DNA of 64,000 nt from Adiantum capillus-veneris (GCA_014529385.2 CM043962.1:50482598-50546597), one strand, 5' to 3'. Counted from the stretch's first letter, positions 1 to 12,848 are shown. Numbers and translations: made by a program. Notes: a model not told the origin generated them from the sequence alone.

Positions 1-126
1 GGATACCCATGGAATGCGGGGGTTGGCATTGATGAACTAACAAGAAAAGACGATGTTGAAACTGAGGAGCATGATACACAAAGGACTAACAGTTTGGAGA
101 ATTACAATGTACATTCATTGATGTGA

Positions 127-1612
127 TCAAAGAATCTTAAGCAACGAAGAGGACAAGGAGGGGTAGCATGTATGGGTAGTAACGGATTGGAAGATTTTGT
201 ATCAATTGTGAAAGATGACAAGTACAAACGTTATGTATGGCTGAAAATTATGACACCAAAAAGAGCACCCATTTTTGTAGCCGGTTGCTACATTCCTCAT
301 CATGATTCCCCCTTTTATGCTTGCATGGATAGAGATCATCCATTTTTTGATTTAGAAGAGGATATTGTTTATTTCAAAGGTGAAGGTTATGTTATTATAT
401 TTGGGGATATGAATGCTCACACAAAAACATTGCAACATGATACTCAACAATTTGATATGCCATACATTTCAAGGGAGTTGGAGGAAGTTCACTTGTATGA
501 TCGTTCTTCAATGGATGAGAAAGAGCGGGGTCACTATGGAAAGTTACTTTTACACATGTGTAATAGCACAGGTATACTCATTGCTAATGTTGTATCTTTG
601 TGGAGTGGAACCAATGGATTTACATGTAGGAGACATAATGGGGACAATGTGATTGACTATATGCTACTCTCCAAAGTCATCATGTATCACATAAAGAGTT
701 TTATGTTTGCCCAATGGACCCCGGAATCCAACCATCTCACCTTATGTATTGACCTTTCATGTGGAGAAGCAACTAAGCATGATAATCTTAGCCAAAGGAA
801 AGAGAAATTATCACTATGTATGGATTTCAAACGGGCACCAATGTACATTGAAATGGTTGAGCAAAAAAATTTGATGAAGAAGCTTCAATATGATGCACCA
901 CTGCAAACTAAATGGGAAGCTTTCAAGAAACTTATTTGTCCTTGTGCCAAAGAATGCTTTGCTATAAAGCATCTCTATGGTATCAACAAAGATAGATCAC
1001 TCAAAAGATGGTTTGATAAAGAATGTCAAGATGCTCGAAAGTCCTTGATAAAGCTTGATGCAACTATGGACAAACACAACTATCAAAGTCATTTGCATAC
1101 ATACAACGCATTGATTCAAAAGAAGAGAAGAAGATGGGAAGTAAAGCAAAAACTTTTTCAAGTCCCAGAAAAGGTACATGAAGGTGGAAGATTTTGGAGA
1201 AACTTGAGGGGCAAGCAGGTTGAGAATTTTGGTAACTTGAGTCTTGTGGATATGTACATACATTGTAGGCAATTATATGAGCAAGCAAATGCTGACAAAA
1301 TGTCATTTTATGGTTCACTCCCATGTATGTCCTCTTTTTTTACTATTGAAGATGTACGTGGTGGGCTTGAAAAGTGGGCCACTTGCAAAGCGGGAGATCT
1401 TTAAAGCCGGAGATGATCAAATGGATGGGAGATTTTACCCATGAGTTGATGTGTGATATGTTCAACCTTGCACTTCAACATGTTATGACTTATGATTGGA
1501 GTACTAATTGGGTTAAGCCTTTGCATAAAGGAGGGGATGTAAAGAATGTAAACAACTACCGGACTATAATGATTGGGTCTCTTATGGAAAAGTTGTTTGG
1601 ACATTACATGTA
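127..1612 (+). pseudogene. LINE copy 1: endonuclease domain, linker and start of reverse transcriptase
   Basis: The frame is open from 127 (after a TGA at 124) to a stop at 1402-1404; the ATG at 172 is unlikely to be the true start because endonuclease sequence (GQGGVAC) already precedes it. Seen: the catalytic GDMNAH motif about 80 residues in, the NVIDYMLL strand at about residue 160, and SNH where the family has SDH, so the last catalytic aspartate is replaced. A basic linker (KKRRRW, near residue 315) follows. After a frameshift near 1400 the RT N-terminal block (WVKPLHKGGD, then NNYRTIMIGSL) continues in another frame to about 1612, where the copy is cut and LINE copy 2 begins. The protein would nick target DNA for reverse transcription. 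It is inactive. Confidence 0.85.
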
Positions 1613-1613
1613 G

Positions 1614-4274
1614 AAAGAACAATGGTGATAGCGTGATTGACTATATGTTGTTTCCGGAAGCCACTCTAGAATGCATACAAAGATTTACACTCTGTGAATG
1701 GAATCTGGAATCGGATCATAGGATGTTATGTATTGACCTCAAGTGTGGTAAAAGACCCAGGCATGTAGCCTCCAATCATGATGTGAATCATTTGTACCTA
1801 CGTCTGGACTTCAAACAAGCACTTATATATGTTGATGTGATATGGTAGACCAAATGTTAAGCTTGACAGAGCATCAAGAGAGCCCAACATTAGAATGCAA
1901 GTGGAAAGTTTTCAAAGAAGTAATTTGCTCTTGTGGGAAGGAATGGTTTTCGGTGAAACATATGTTGTCTTGCAAAAGGTCTAAGAAGGGTAACACCAAG
2001 AAGAAATGGTTTGACATGGAATGTAGTCAAGCCAAAAAACACTTGCTAAGCTTGGATGCAAGCAAAGACAAGGAAGTTTACTTGGAACATTCAAACACAT
2101 ACAAAGCACTTGTTCAAAAAAAGAGGAGAAGGTGGGAATTAAAAAAAACAAGTTCTTTTAGCGCAAGAGAAAGCACATGCATGTGGCAAGTTTTGGCAAA
2201 ATCTAAAAGGCAAACGTGTTGAGAGCTTTGGTGACTTGACTCTTGAGGATATATACACGCATTGCAAGAACCTCTATGAGCAACCCAATGTTGATAAGAT
2301 TGAGTGTTGTAGCTCCCTTTCGTTTATGCCTCCCTTCTTTACCATTGAAGATGTATGCCGCGCGCTTGAGAAACTTGCTACTCGAAAGGCAGGGGACCTT
2401 CAAGGTGTCAAGGCTGACATGATTAAATGGACACGCAAGAAAACACGATATTGGATATGCGATATGTTTAACCTTGCACTTCAGCATGGCATGCCTCATG
2501 ATTGGACTGCAAATTGGATCAAACCTTTGCACAAAGGAGGAGATGTAAACAATGTGAACAACTATCGCACTATAATGGTTGGCTCTTTGATGGCAAAGTT
2601 ATTTGGATGTATCATGGAGATGAAGATAAGTGAATGGGATGAAAAGAACGGAAAATGTGCGCTTCGCCAAGCAGGGTTTTGAAAGCATCATAGCACTATT
2701 GATCACCTTGTCACTCTTCTACTTCTTATGGGAGCGTCTTGATTGAAAGGAAAAACATTGTATTGTTGCTTTGTGGATTTCAAGAACTCTTTTGACATGG
2801 TACCGTGAGGAAATCTTTGGAGACGTATGCAAAGACTTCAAGTGCCGAGAGAATTTATGCATGCAGTCTTTCACATCTACCAAAAAGTAATTTGTCGACT
2901 ACGTATGGGAGATGGAATTTTAGAGTTTTTTGCAAGCACCATTGGTGTCAAACAAGGATGCCCACTTTCCCCAACCCTCTTTGTGCTACTCATTGATGAA
3001 TTGGAATGCATGGTTCTTGATTTTATGCAACAAGAAGGCATAGAAGAGGTTAATATTGGAAATGCGGTGATCATGCTTTTGCTTTATGCCGATGATGTAG
3101 TGCTCTTGGCACATGTCTTAGAAGATGCACAAAAGCTTATGAGTGTCTTGGAACACTTTTACCTACATAGTGGGCTGATTGTTAATGGATCCAAAACCAA
3201 GGTTATGCTTGTAAAGACCCTCAATGACAAACATCCATGCATTGTATACAGCAATGAGCAGCTTCAAGTGGTAGATGGCTTCAAGTACCTTGGCGTTGAG
3301 GTTCTATCCAATCATAAATGGAAGGATTGCGCAATGCGTCGCTTGGAATCCGGAAAGAGGCCTTATTATGCATTTGAGAACATGTGAAATTCTGGCGAGA
3401 TCAAGTGTTGGGCTCTCAAAAAGTACCTCTTTACACATTGGTGACACCGGTGCCTCTTTATGGAGTGAAGGTATGGGGTGGTAGCATCGGGAAGTCTACT
3501 TGGAAAGAGTTTGAGAATGTCCAAAAGCATTTTCTCACCAACTTTCTCCAAGTCAAGACACAAACACCCTACATACTCTTACTTCTTGAGTTCGAATCGC
3601 TTCACATTGAGGTCTTGGGCATGCAAAGGGTTGTGGAGCACATGCTTAAGACACAATGGAGCCCTTTGTATCGACTTCCTAGAATCGCATATGAAGGAGG
3701 TCAAAAGGTCCAAAAGACATGCAAGAGCAAAATACTTAGTTCGGGGTGGATGCTTGACATCAAGAAATGGTTTGGAAGATGGGATGCATGTCACTTGGTC
3801 AAGGATGTGTTGATCGACTCCCATGTTAATGAGGCCTTCTTACAACGCCAATGTATCACAGCTTGGGAGAGATCCGGAGGTTCTCGCTTCAGCCATTACA
3901 CCACACACACTACCCCAAACTACAAATCTCTCTTCTTCTCCGAATGAAGTAACCGAACCCATCGCTACATCCTTGAGCCCATCCCGTTGAGTGTGATCCG
4001 CACCATTGCCTCCATTCGTCTTAGCTCCCATTCTCTACGCTGTGAGACAGGACGTTGGGGCACTCGCAAGGTGTCTCATCGACTTTGGACCTTATGCCCT
4101 CGTCAAGTGCAAGAGAGTGAGTACCACACACTACTTGAGTGCTCAGCTTTTGACCACATTAGGTCCTCTTTCCCCCATATATTCAGCCATGAGCTCTCCC
4201 TACATACCTTCCTCTCCCAACCACAATGCGGACTCTCTATTGCGACGCTCATTTCAGCCATTTTTGAGCATTGA
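1614..4274 (+). pseudogene. LINE copy 2: endonuclease C-terminus, reverse transcriptase, C-terminal region
   Basis: The copy begins mid-endonuclease (NNGDSVIDYML, then an intact SDH motif at about 1710) and continues through the basic linker and the RT N-terminal block (NNYRTIMVGSL, about 2555-2590). RT blocks follow: FVDFKNSFDMVP near 2770 (usually KAFD), GVKQGCPLSP at about 2945-2975 and the catalytic YADD at 3085-3096. The thumb (FKYLGVEVL) and C-terminal region (3384-3947) come next, then a zinc-knuckle-like tail (ESEYHTLLEC, about 4110-4145). Frame changes occur near 1846, 2225, 2690, 2800, 3380 and 3950. The second copy keeps catalytic residues that the first has lost, so they are different family members rather than a recent tandem duplication. 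Confidence 0.88.
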
Positions 4275-4315
4275 GAGTCACTTATGATTTCCACTCACAC
4301 CAAGTGACATGTTCA

Positions 4316-4527
<212 letters not shown>

Positions 4528-5072
4528 TCGTGCCGTGCCGTGCCCTAGCTCTCTCAGTAGCTTCTCGCTTACACAGTCCCCCCCGTGGGCAAGGGTAGCC
4601 CTGTGGGGGGGCGTTAGTCAGCAACTCCGCCCTCCCCTCCCTAGATCGCGACCTTCAGCCCCTTCTTTGCCGACCTGCTCTACCCCACGACCTCGACCCA
4701 ACTGTGCTCTGTCAACCTGCTGCACCGCTACTCTTCCGACCTCGACATCGGCCGTATAATGCTCTGTCGCCCTCGTCCCCGACCCAAGGACGTTTTGGTG
4801 ATTGGACGACCTCGACGCAACTCCCTTTGTATCGATTCTCTGTGTACTGGATTTTCTAACATAAATCCTCTTAACATCTTAACACAGAAGTCCTGCTCTC
4901 AGTGAATCTAAACTTCCCACACAAGCCTAATCCCCATAACACAAAAATACCACACTCTTAGCATCTTAACCTCCCACACAAGCTTGAGCCTCTTAACACA
5001 GAAATACCACAACCTTTTGGCTCGACTCTCTGTGAATCGGTGCCTACAGGTTTTGAGCTCTCCATAGGAAAT

Positions 5073-5793
5073 ATGACTACCCCGAAGGCCCTTGCAAAAA
5101 CATGACCAAGTTTTGCCGACATTTTAGCAGCCCTAAACAAATCCGATCGAATCGAGCATCTCCAAGCATCCCTTGACCGGGTCATGGAAGAGAATCGCGA
5201 CCTCAAAGCTCGCCTTAGCAAGCTCAAGGAACGATTTGATTCCATGGTCGATCTCACCACCAACAAAGTGAAAGAAGTCGAAGCGAAGGCCATCCAAACC
5301 CACTCGGCAACAATTGCAAAGGTAAAGACGTATGTGACAGCAGAGCCTCGAGAACGAGGACTCCAAGAAGGAAATGCCCTCAAGGTCCACATTGGTGGGC
5401 TACCTCAAGCATGGGATACGACCGAGAAAGACTTCTCAGCGCGCATTAATTTCCTAAATGAAATTCTCCAACCGATCAAGCTTGAGTACAACACAATAGA
5501 GTGTATCATTGGGAGGCCCTAACAAGCCCATACCAATTGGACACGCCATCCTTGAATTTGAAAGTCGAGAGGGTTGGCTCAAGCTTCTTCAACAATCACG
5601 TCTTCTCAAAGATACCAAGCTTTGGATTGTAGAAGAACTCACTCCGACACAACTCAAACACAAAAGTGAAGAGCTCAAGAAGGTACATGAAGCCCACAAA
5701 CAAAGCAAATGGACAGTCTATCAAGGCGGTAAAGCCATCATCCAGGAGTTTCGAAATCCCAAACCGGCCCTCCCCACAATTGACCCCCCCTAG
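5073..5793 (+). pseudogene. LINE ORF1-like protein (coiled coil, RRM-like, C-terminal domain)
   Basis: I place the start at the ATG at 5073, because the frame continues upstream of the ATG at 5184 and is broken only by a TGA at 5103-5105. Residues about 12-85 are heptad-rich and charged (predicted coiled coil). A basic/aromatic RNA-binding-like segment follows (ALKVHIGGLP, then IPIGHAILEFES). A C-terminal stretch reads KWTVYQGGKAIIQEF, like the end of L1-type ORF1 proteins. A one-base frameshift at about 5510-5520 separates the two halves. ORF1 proteins coat LINE RNA as chaperones. The family call is by motif pattern only; no search was possible. Confidence 0.6.
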
Positions 5794-5895
5794 GTTTCTA
5801 TTTTCCTCTCTCATCTCCCTAACGGACCCTCAGTCCTTAAATGATATGTATCGTCCTCTTTCACTTCATGCGCAACCGTTGTAATATCTTCTCTT

Positions 5896-5960
5896 GGTCC
5901 CATAGGTCATAACTGACCTCCATGGACGATAATTCAATCAATCTATCTATCTATCTCCCT
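5896..5960 (+). other. Second copy of the LINE 3'-end motif
   Basis: Matches 4316-4373 apart from a few substitutions and likewise ends in ATCT repeats followed by CT repeats. Confidence 0.7.
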
Positions 5961-6023
5961 ATCTCTCTCTATTCCTCTCTTTCTCTTTCCCTCTCCCTCT
6001 CTCTCTCTCTATCTATCTATCTA

Positions 6024-6091
<68 letters not shown>

Positions 6092-6284
6092 CCCCCTCCC
6101 CCTCCCCCTCCCTCTCTCTATATTTCTCTCTCTCTCTCTCTCTCTCTTTCTTTTCTCTGTCTCTCTCTCTCTATCCCTCATTCTCTCTCTTTCTCTCTTT
6201 CTCTCTTTCTCTATTTCTCTCCCTCTTTCTCTCATTCTCTCTTTATCTATCTCTCTCTCTATTGATCCCTCTCCATTTATCTCC

Positions 6285-6354
<70 letters not shown>

Positions 6355-6424
6355 CTATTTCCCATTCTCCTCTCCTCTATCTCTCTCTCTATTTATCCCT
6401 CTCCATTTATCTCCCTCTCTTTAA

Positions 6425-6484
<60 letters not shown>

Positions 6485-6510
6485 ATTTATCTAGCTCTCT
6501 CTATTTCTAT
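5937..6510. repeat. Compound (ATCT)n/(CT)n microsatellite
   Basis: About 570 bp of CT-rich simple sequence interrupted by ATCT blocks and a C-rich stretch (6089-6110). Long poly Leu/Ser frames in it are artefacts. Confidence 0.95.
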
Positions 6511-6544
6511 CTAACAAACTTAACATTTCTATCCAGCATTCTAT

Positions 6545-6640
6545 CCAAACAAGCCGAGCAAAGCAATCATTTCCAAACAAGCTTAGCAAAGCAACCATTT
6601 CCAAACAAGCCGAGCAAAGAAACCATTTCCAAATGAACGA
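6545..6640 (+). repeat. 28-bp tandem repeat, three units
   Basis: Units at 6545, 6573 and 6601 start CCAAACAAGC and end CATTT, with one to three differences between units. Confidence 0.85.
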
Positions 6641-6786
6641 GGTATGTTATGAATTCTCTATTTTTTTTATTTGTTTAGGGTTTATGCATGTGTGTGTGTG
6701 TAGTAGAAAACAATAGGGAAAGAGGGGGGAGGAGCTTTGTTTTGTGTTTACCTCTTTCCTAGTAGTGCGGTTGTCGGCTAGGTTGA

Positions 6787-6906
6787 GCTTCCAAAGACGA
6801 TGGCAGAAAACCCCCTTCGATGTTGTGCTTCCAAAGACAATGGCGGAAAACCCCCTTCGATGTTGTGCTTCCAAAGACGATGGAGAAAAACCCCCTTCGA
6901 CAAAAC
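6787..6906 (+). repeat. 40-bp tandem repeat, three units
   Basis: Units at 6787, 6827 and 6867 start GCTTCCAAAGACGATGG and contain an AAAACCCCCTTCGA block. A partial fourth block follows to about 6925. Any peptide read through it is repetitive. Confidence 0.9.
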
Positions 6907-6944
6907 CCCCTTCAATGTTTTGCTTGAGATGGAGTAGAGAGAGA

Positions 6945-7030
6945 AGGTGTGGGGGGGGGGGATAGGGGAAGCTTGGAGAAGGAGAGAGAGGGAAGGGAGA
7001 GGGGGGGGGGGGGCTTGGAGAGGGAGCGAT
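6945..7030 (+). repeat. Purine-only, G-run-rich tract
   Basis: GA-rich strand with G runs of 10 or more at about 6950-6961 and 7001-7013. Potentially G-quadruplex forming. It lies just upstream of CACTA-1. Confidence 0.7.
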
Positions 7031-10000
7031 GGTGGAGAGGAAGAAGGTAAAGTATGCAGCAAAAATGCGGCATACTCTATCTTCTTGCTTATTTTAGGTG
7101 CTAGGGATTACCACGGGTATTACCACGGATATTACCGCGTCCGGTCATTTCAAACGAATACATGCGAATCCAAGGTTGCAGACGGGGAGGGGGGTACAAA
7201 CCACCCCCTCTACCCTTAGCTATTCATTATTTCATTATTTAGCCTTTTGAGTTTTTTTATGAAGATTTTTAATTTTTATGGATACTTTATTTTGTAGTAC
7301 TTTTAAATGTTTATTTATTGCATTTTTTAAGTTCTCTTTTAGTTAAAAATAAATTTAGGACTCATTGTCATTTATTCTCTTTGAACTTAACTTTATGGAA
7401 TTTAAGGCTTTTCTAATTATTTAATTTTTAGGACACATGACTAAATAAACAACAGTTCATGTGTGCAGGACAATGACTGTGATGATCGTGGTCCCCCTGG
7501 AGGCCCTAAGCACGATCGTTGGCTCAAGAAAATACTCCCTTGTCCTTGCGCCAAGTGGAAAAGGGCAATCCCTCGCTTAAGGGGCATTGCCTTGGAGCAT
7601 GTGGAGAAAGAAGGGCTTTGGTATCCTCGAAAAAGAACTCGGAGAGATGAGAGCGGGACTCACCCGTCACTTGAGGAGGTGCCCCATTGGTCTGTGTTCG
7701 TTGGTGTGCACCGGTGCGCAAGGCCAAACGACAGAGGCAAGAGCGTCTGGGCAATTTGGGTGCACCGCATGGTGATCCTCCCATTGGCTCTACTTCGGCA
7801 GCTCCTATGGCGTCTCCATCGCACTTTGAGGCAGAGGATGAGCACATGTTTGACATGTGTGATGAGTTACTAGCTCATGATCGTGACGTGTGCAAGGAGG
7901 ATTATCAGCCCTACACTAAACGGGCTGCCAAAATGGAGGATAGATTGATGACGAGTACCCAAACACCTCTTTACGGCGGTGCACGGTACTCGGTGCTCCA
8001 AGCAACGTTGGAAGTCCTCAACTTGCAAGAAAAAATTCAATTGGAGTAATGCAAGTGTCGATGTACTACTTCTGTAAGTATGTAATGTGGCTTTTATATA
8101 CTCTCCACTCGCTTTGTGGTGACATCTTCTAGCAATTATAATAATATGCATGTTTGTTGTAGTTTGATGGGAAAAATGTTGCTAGAAGATCACCACATGC
8201 CTCCAGATTGTCACCGAGCTAGATCGTATGTCACTGCACTTGGAACGGAGTATGAGTGCATCCATGCGTGCATCAACAATTGCATGCTATACCGCAATGA
8301 GCATGCACATGCTACCTCATGTCCCGTGTGCGGGGAGGCACGATACAAGACCAGAGTGAGAGGGACACACCTACCCCGTAAGGTATTGAGACATTTTCCA
8401 TTAATTCCTTGCATCCAACGCATGTTTAAAAGCATGTCTATCGTGGAGCTTCTCGCGTGGCACGTGAACCAGTGCTCAAATGATGGAATGATGTGTGTCC
8501 CTGTCAATTCACCTGCATGGAGGCACATCAAAACTACATGGCCAGAGTTTGGGTTGGAGCCTCGACACTTGAGGCTTGGTCAACCCCTTCGGCACTAAGT
8601 CTACTTCAGGATCACTTGGCCTGTGGTGATGTCAACTACAATATTCCACCATGGGAAACAACCAAGAAGGGCAATATACTTCTTTCCTTGCTTGTGCAAT
8701 GGAAGTACAAAGTGTCAAATATTGATGTCTACCTTAAGCCCCTCATCAACGAGTTTGAGGAGTTATGGAGAGGTATTCCTATTATCGATGTCTCACTTGC
8801 AAAGGGGGATAGAGAGGCCATTGTGAGGGGAATCTTTATGTGGACTATGCACGACTATCCTGGGCTTGGAGGGGTTTCTGGTAACCCCCTTTCCTCTATC
8901 TCTCTCTCTATCTTTCCCTCTCTTCCTTATTCACTTTAGTTCATTAATCTCTCTAACCATATGATATGTATGCAGGGTTGTCCACATCGCGGCACAATGC
9001 ATTTCCTACTTGCGGTCCATCGTTGGTGACGTAGAGGCTCGATTCCTTGCACAAGGTAATCTATCCAAACAACCATCATTTCTTACCCCAAGGGCATAAC
9101 AAGCACAAGGTTCCAACAAATGGGAAGACCCCTCTAAATCTCACGATGGCAGATTGGGTAACCATTTGGGAAGAACACCACAACAACAATTCAGCTCCGT
9201 GTCCTCCACCAAAAGGTATATCAAGGTACTCCATATTTTTAAGGCTTCCATATTGGAAGGACTTCAAAATACAACACCTCTTGGATCCCATGCACATATT
9301 CAAGAATGTATCCCAAACACTCTGTGACCACATTGTTGGCAAGAAGAACTCATTGGGTGCGAGGGAGGATTTGAGGCTTTTAAAATGTCTCCCCACCTCT
9401 GCTACTCCATGTCGTGCCCGAAATGGAAATATTATGCTTCCTAAAGCACTATGGATAGTAGCCAAAGAAGAATTAGACAAGGTGAAGGGTACCATTGCCT
9501 CTATTCGCACACCAACAGGATACATGAGGTTGCTAAAGGGAGCTTTCACAAAAGTGAAGAAGGGTGGAAGCGTTCAATTGTATGGGTTGAAGTCCCATGA
9601 TTGGCACAAGATGCTTCAGGTAATCTTCAGACTCCTTATGCTATCTATAGTTTGTGTGTACACTACAAGAGGTCACTTGAATTCCAGTGCCACATTACCG
9701 GCGTCATTGGCGGGCGTCGGAATATGTGTGTGTATGTATGGAGGGAGCTAAGGTTTTTTTTAAAAATTGATTTTCAAATTTCGGACGTTTATTCCGGCGT
9801 CTATTCTAATGACAGCGTGAGTTGATATTCCGACGCTTATTTAGATGGCTATTCCGATGCCTCAGCCGACATCTGTACCGATGGCACCTGTAAAAATAAA
9901 AAATGTGGGCTTTCTCTGCACATTTGTCTTATTCTTGGGCGTTTTCTCAAGCTCTCTTCTTCCCCATCTCTCACAGATCTAGTGTGAAATAAGCCGTCGG

Positions 10001-10398
10001 AAGCTAATCTTGCTTGTGGGTTAGCACATAACACTAAGCTGGGATTGTTTTCATGTTTACTTGTAGATTTAGGGTTTACGGTTTAACTTTGTGTTTGTGT
10101 GTGTGTTTTTGCAGGTTCCAGGACTTTTACAACAACTTTCAGTGCTCAAATAGGAAGAATGTGAGTGCTCAAACCTTTAAATGCATATTAAATTTATTTA
10201 AATTACTTTGTATATTAAGAAAAGAAAATTTCATGCTTTAAACTTTCAATGCTTTAAAAGAAATCATGGTTTGTGATGTGAAACTTCATTTTAAATTATG
10301 AAAGAAAATTATTTTGGCTTAACAAAAAATCTTGTTTTGAAGAAATTTTGTATTGAATTATGTCATTTTTGAAATTATGCAGTTGATGGGTTTTTTTT

Positions 10399-10692
10399 TA
10401 GGTTAAGTTTAGGTTATAAGTTAAGTTATATAGATATTAGGTTAGGCTAGGTTATCTTATACGTTAGGTTACGTTGAGTTAAGCTACGTTGTTAGGTTAG
10501 GTTGGGTTATCTTATACGTTAGGTTAGATTGCATTAAGCTACGTTAGGTTAAGTTATATTAGGTTATATTAGGTTAGGTTAAGCTACATTAAGTTATGTT
10601 AGGTTATCTTATATGTTAGGTTAGGTTAATTTAATCTACTTTAGGTTTAGCTACATTAGGTTAGGTTAGGTTAGGTTAGGTTAGGTTAGGTT
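10399..10692 (+). repeat. TTAGG-like degenerate minisatellite
   Basis: Degenerate units such as TTAGGTTAGATT and GGTTATCTTATACG end in an almost pure (TTAGG)n run at about 10655-10692. The plant telomere unit is TTTAGGG, so this is not a telomere. Confidence 0.8.
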
Positions 10693-10699
10693 AAGCTAC

Positions 10700-11985
10700 A
10701 TTCGACAATACGGCAAGCCATAGAGCTTACCCACAGTGCATTTTAAAAACAACACAATGTCAATCCGTTCGTGAATACGGCAAGCCATAAAGCTTACCCA
10801 CAACACATATGCATTGTGGGCAAGCTCTATGGATTTCCGTATTGCCAACGGCTCGCCATTGTGTTGTTTATATGTCCGCAAGCAGTTTTCAAGTCCTAAA
10901 ATAGCTAAACGGCCCTGAAAATAACACCATGGCGAGTTGTTTGGTAATACGACAAGCCATAGAGCTTGCCCACAATGCATATGCATTGTGGGAAATCTCT
11001 ATGGCTTGGCGAGTTGTTCGGTAATACGACAAGCCATAGAGCTTGCCCACAATGCATATGCATTGTGGGAAAGCTCTATGGCTTGACGTATTGCCAAACG
11101 GCTTGCCATTGTGTTTTCTATATGTCTGCAAGCGGTTTTCAAATCCTAAAATAGCTAAGCGGTCCTAAAAACAACACAATGGCAATCCTTTTGGCAATAC
11201 GACAAGCCATAGATCTTGCTTACAAAGAATATGCATTGTGGGCAAGCTTTATGGCTTGCCGTATTGCCAAACAGCTCGCCATGATGTTGTCTATATGTTT
11301 GTAAGTGATTTTCAAGCACTAAAATTGCCTTGTGTCCCTAAAAACAACACAATGGCGATCCGTTTGGCAATATGGCAATCCATAAAGCTTACCCACAAGG
11401 CATATGCATTGAGGGAAAGCTCTATGGATTTCTGTATTGCCAAAAGGCTTGCCATTGTGTTGTTTTTAGGATCGCAACAGTTTTCAAGCCCTAAAATAGC
11501 TAAGCAGCCCTAAAAACAACACAAAGGAGATTGGTTTGGCAAAACGGAAATCCATAGAGCTTGCTCACAATGCATAAGCATTGTGGGCAAGCTCTATGGC
11601 TTGTCGTATTGCCAACGGCTAGCCATTGTGTTGTCTATATGTTTGCGAGCGATTTTCAAGTGCTAAAATTACCTCGTGTCCCTAAAAACAACATAATGAC
11701 CATCCGTTTGGCAATACGGCAAACCATAAAGCTTGCCCACAAGGCATATGCATTGTGGGAAAGCTCTATGGCTTGCCATATTACCAACGGCTCGCCATTG
11801 TCTTGTCTATATGTCTGCGAGCGGTTTTCAGGCCATAAAATTGCTTCGCAACTCTAAAAACAACACAATGGTGAGCCGTTTGCCAAATTGGCAAGCCATA
11901 GAGCTTGCCCACATTGCATATGCATTGTGGGCAAGTTGTATGGCTTTTCATTTTGCTAAACACCTCAGCATTGTGTTGTTTTTAT
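10700..11985 (+). repeat. 172-bp satellite whose monomers each carry a large palindrome
   Basis: Each monomer contains an inverted repeat reading inward GCCATAGAGCTTGCCCAC to a centre of the AATGCATATGCATT type, then its complement. Centres lie near 10803, 10975, 11051, 11225, 11396, 11569, 11741 and 11913, so the step is 171-174 bp except for one 76-bp partial unit. The remainder of the monomer is also shared (for example ACAACACAATGGCGATCC and TTTTCAAGTCCTAAAA). The array is framed by TTAGG-like sequence on both sides and lies within the 5' part of CACTA-3. No protein is encoded. Confidence 0.85.
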
Positions 11986-12338
11986 GCTAGGTTAGGTTTA
12001 GGTTATAGGCTAGGTGAGATTATAGGTTAGGTTAGAGCTATCGACGGCATAATAGTCGAAAAAATACAAACGGACTTCGAAGATGACTCATGTACTTCTA
12101 AAAATGCAAACGGATTTTGATTAGGTTATTTTTAGGTTATAAGTTAGGTTAGGTATAGGTTTCAGGTTAGGTTAGATTATAGATTAGTCATAACGATTAT
12201 AGGTTAGGTTAGAGCTAGCATCAAATTAATAGTAGAAAAAACACAATCGAACTTCGAAGATGACTCGTGTACTTTTAAAAATGCAAACGGACTTCGGTTA
12301 GGTTAGTTATAGGTTAGGTTTAGGTTATAAGTTAGGGT
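11983..12338 (+). repeat. TTAGG-like minisatellite, second block
   Basis: Degenerate GGTTAGGTTATAGG units alternate with two copies of a longer phrase containing CGAACTTCGAAGATGACTC (about 12070 and 12250). It is similar to the block before the satellite. Confidence 0.75.
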
Positions 12339-12341
12339 AGC

Positions 12342-12848
12342 ATGGCCGAAGGATGGCTTGTACAAGAGTCTCTTGTCCTCATCAGTGAATTTTTTGTCTC
12401 AATTGATCCAGAGATGCCCCAAATGTGGACTACTGAGGTCAACGTCAAGGTGATAGGGGATGAGCCACAGGGACAAGGCATCGTTAGGAAGATGGAAATT
12501 ACAATGCACGAAAAGATTATGAGATTTTGCCTTCTCAACTCAGACATCATACAAAAGTGGCTAGAGAGGTACGAAGGGGAAAAGCAACAACGTTTGACAG
12601 ATCGCCTTCAATTCAAGCGCAACCATGCAACTAGAAACCTTCCTTTTCCAGATCATCTTCAAAAATTGCCTGACTTTCCAACTGGGCGGTGGTTAGATGC
12701 GACACTCTTAGAGTCAAAGAGGAATGGAGTGTTGATTATTGAAGAGGAAGAGGAGATGTCAAGGGGTTGCGATTGGCATGTATATTTCACAACTTTTGCT
12801 AGGAAACCTTTTGTAAAGCTCTTTTTATTAGTCTACAATACACTTTAG
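12342..12848 (+). pseudogene. TNP2 transposase C-terminal fragment of CACTA-3
   Basis: The frame opens at MAEGWLVQESLVL and corresponds to the stretch of the CACTA-2 transposase around 55350-54900. Shared motifs include DEPQGQG, HEKIMRFC, WLERYEGEK and EEEEEMSRGCDW. It lacks the catalytic N-terminal two thirds and stops where the DUF4216-like part should begin. Its CAG codon for Q in DEPQGQG shows that the TAG at 55222-55224 in CACTA-2 is a C-to-T change. It cannot be a functional transposase. Confidence 0.8.

Larger units (their letters stand above)
4530..5960 (+). mobile_element. ORF1-only LINE derivative sharing the LINE 3' end
   Basis: An untranslated 5' part (4530-5072) holds loosely repeated phrases such as CTTAACACAGAA and CTCCCACACAAGC. 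It is followed by one ORF1-like frame (5073-5793), about 100 bp of 3' UTR and the same 3'-end motif as the preceding LINE, then ATCT/CT repeats. No endonuclease or RT is present. Its compact layout suggests a non-autonomous element mobilised by an ORF2-bearing partner, comparable to the ORF1-only half-LINEs known in mammals. The alternative is an ordinary LINE with an internal deletion of ORF2. Confidence 0.55.

Noticed and set aside
5922-6494. 190-codon Leu/Ser-rich frame
   Set aside because: It translates a CT microsatellite only. The same holds for the frames at 4309-4624, 50127-50582, 58138-58842 and 59358-59618.
7463-7873. Opposite-strand frames at 7524-7856
   Set aside because: They are shadows; the plus strand carries the transposase-associated domain motif.
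10399-10692. Telomeric repeat
   Set aside because: The unit is TTAGG with degenerate variants; the plant unit is TTTAGGG, and the array is internal to a CACTA element.
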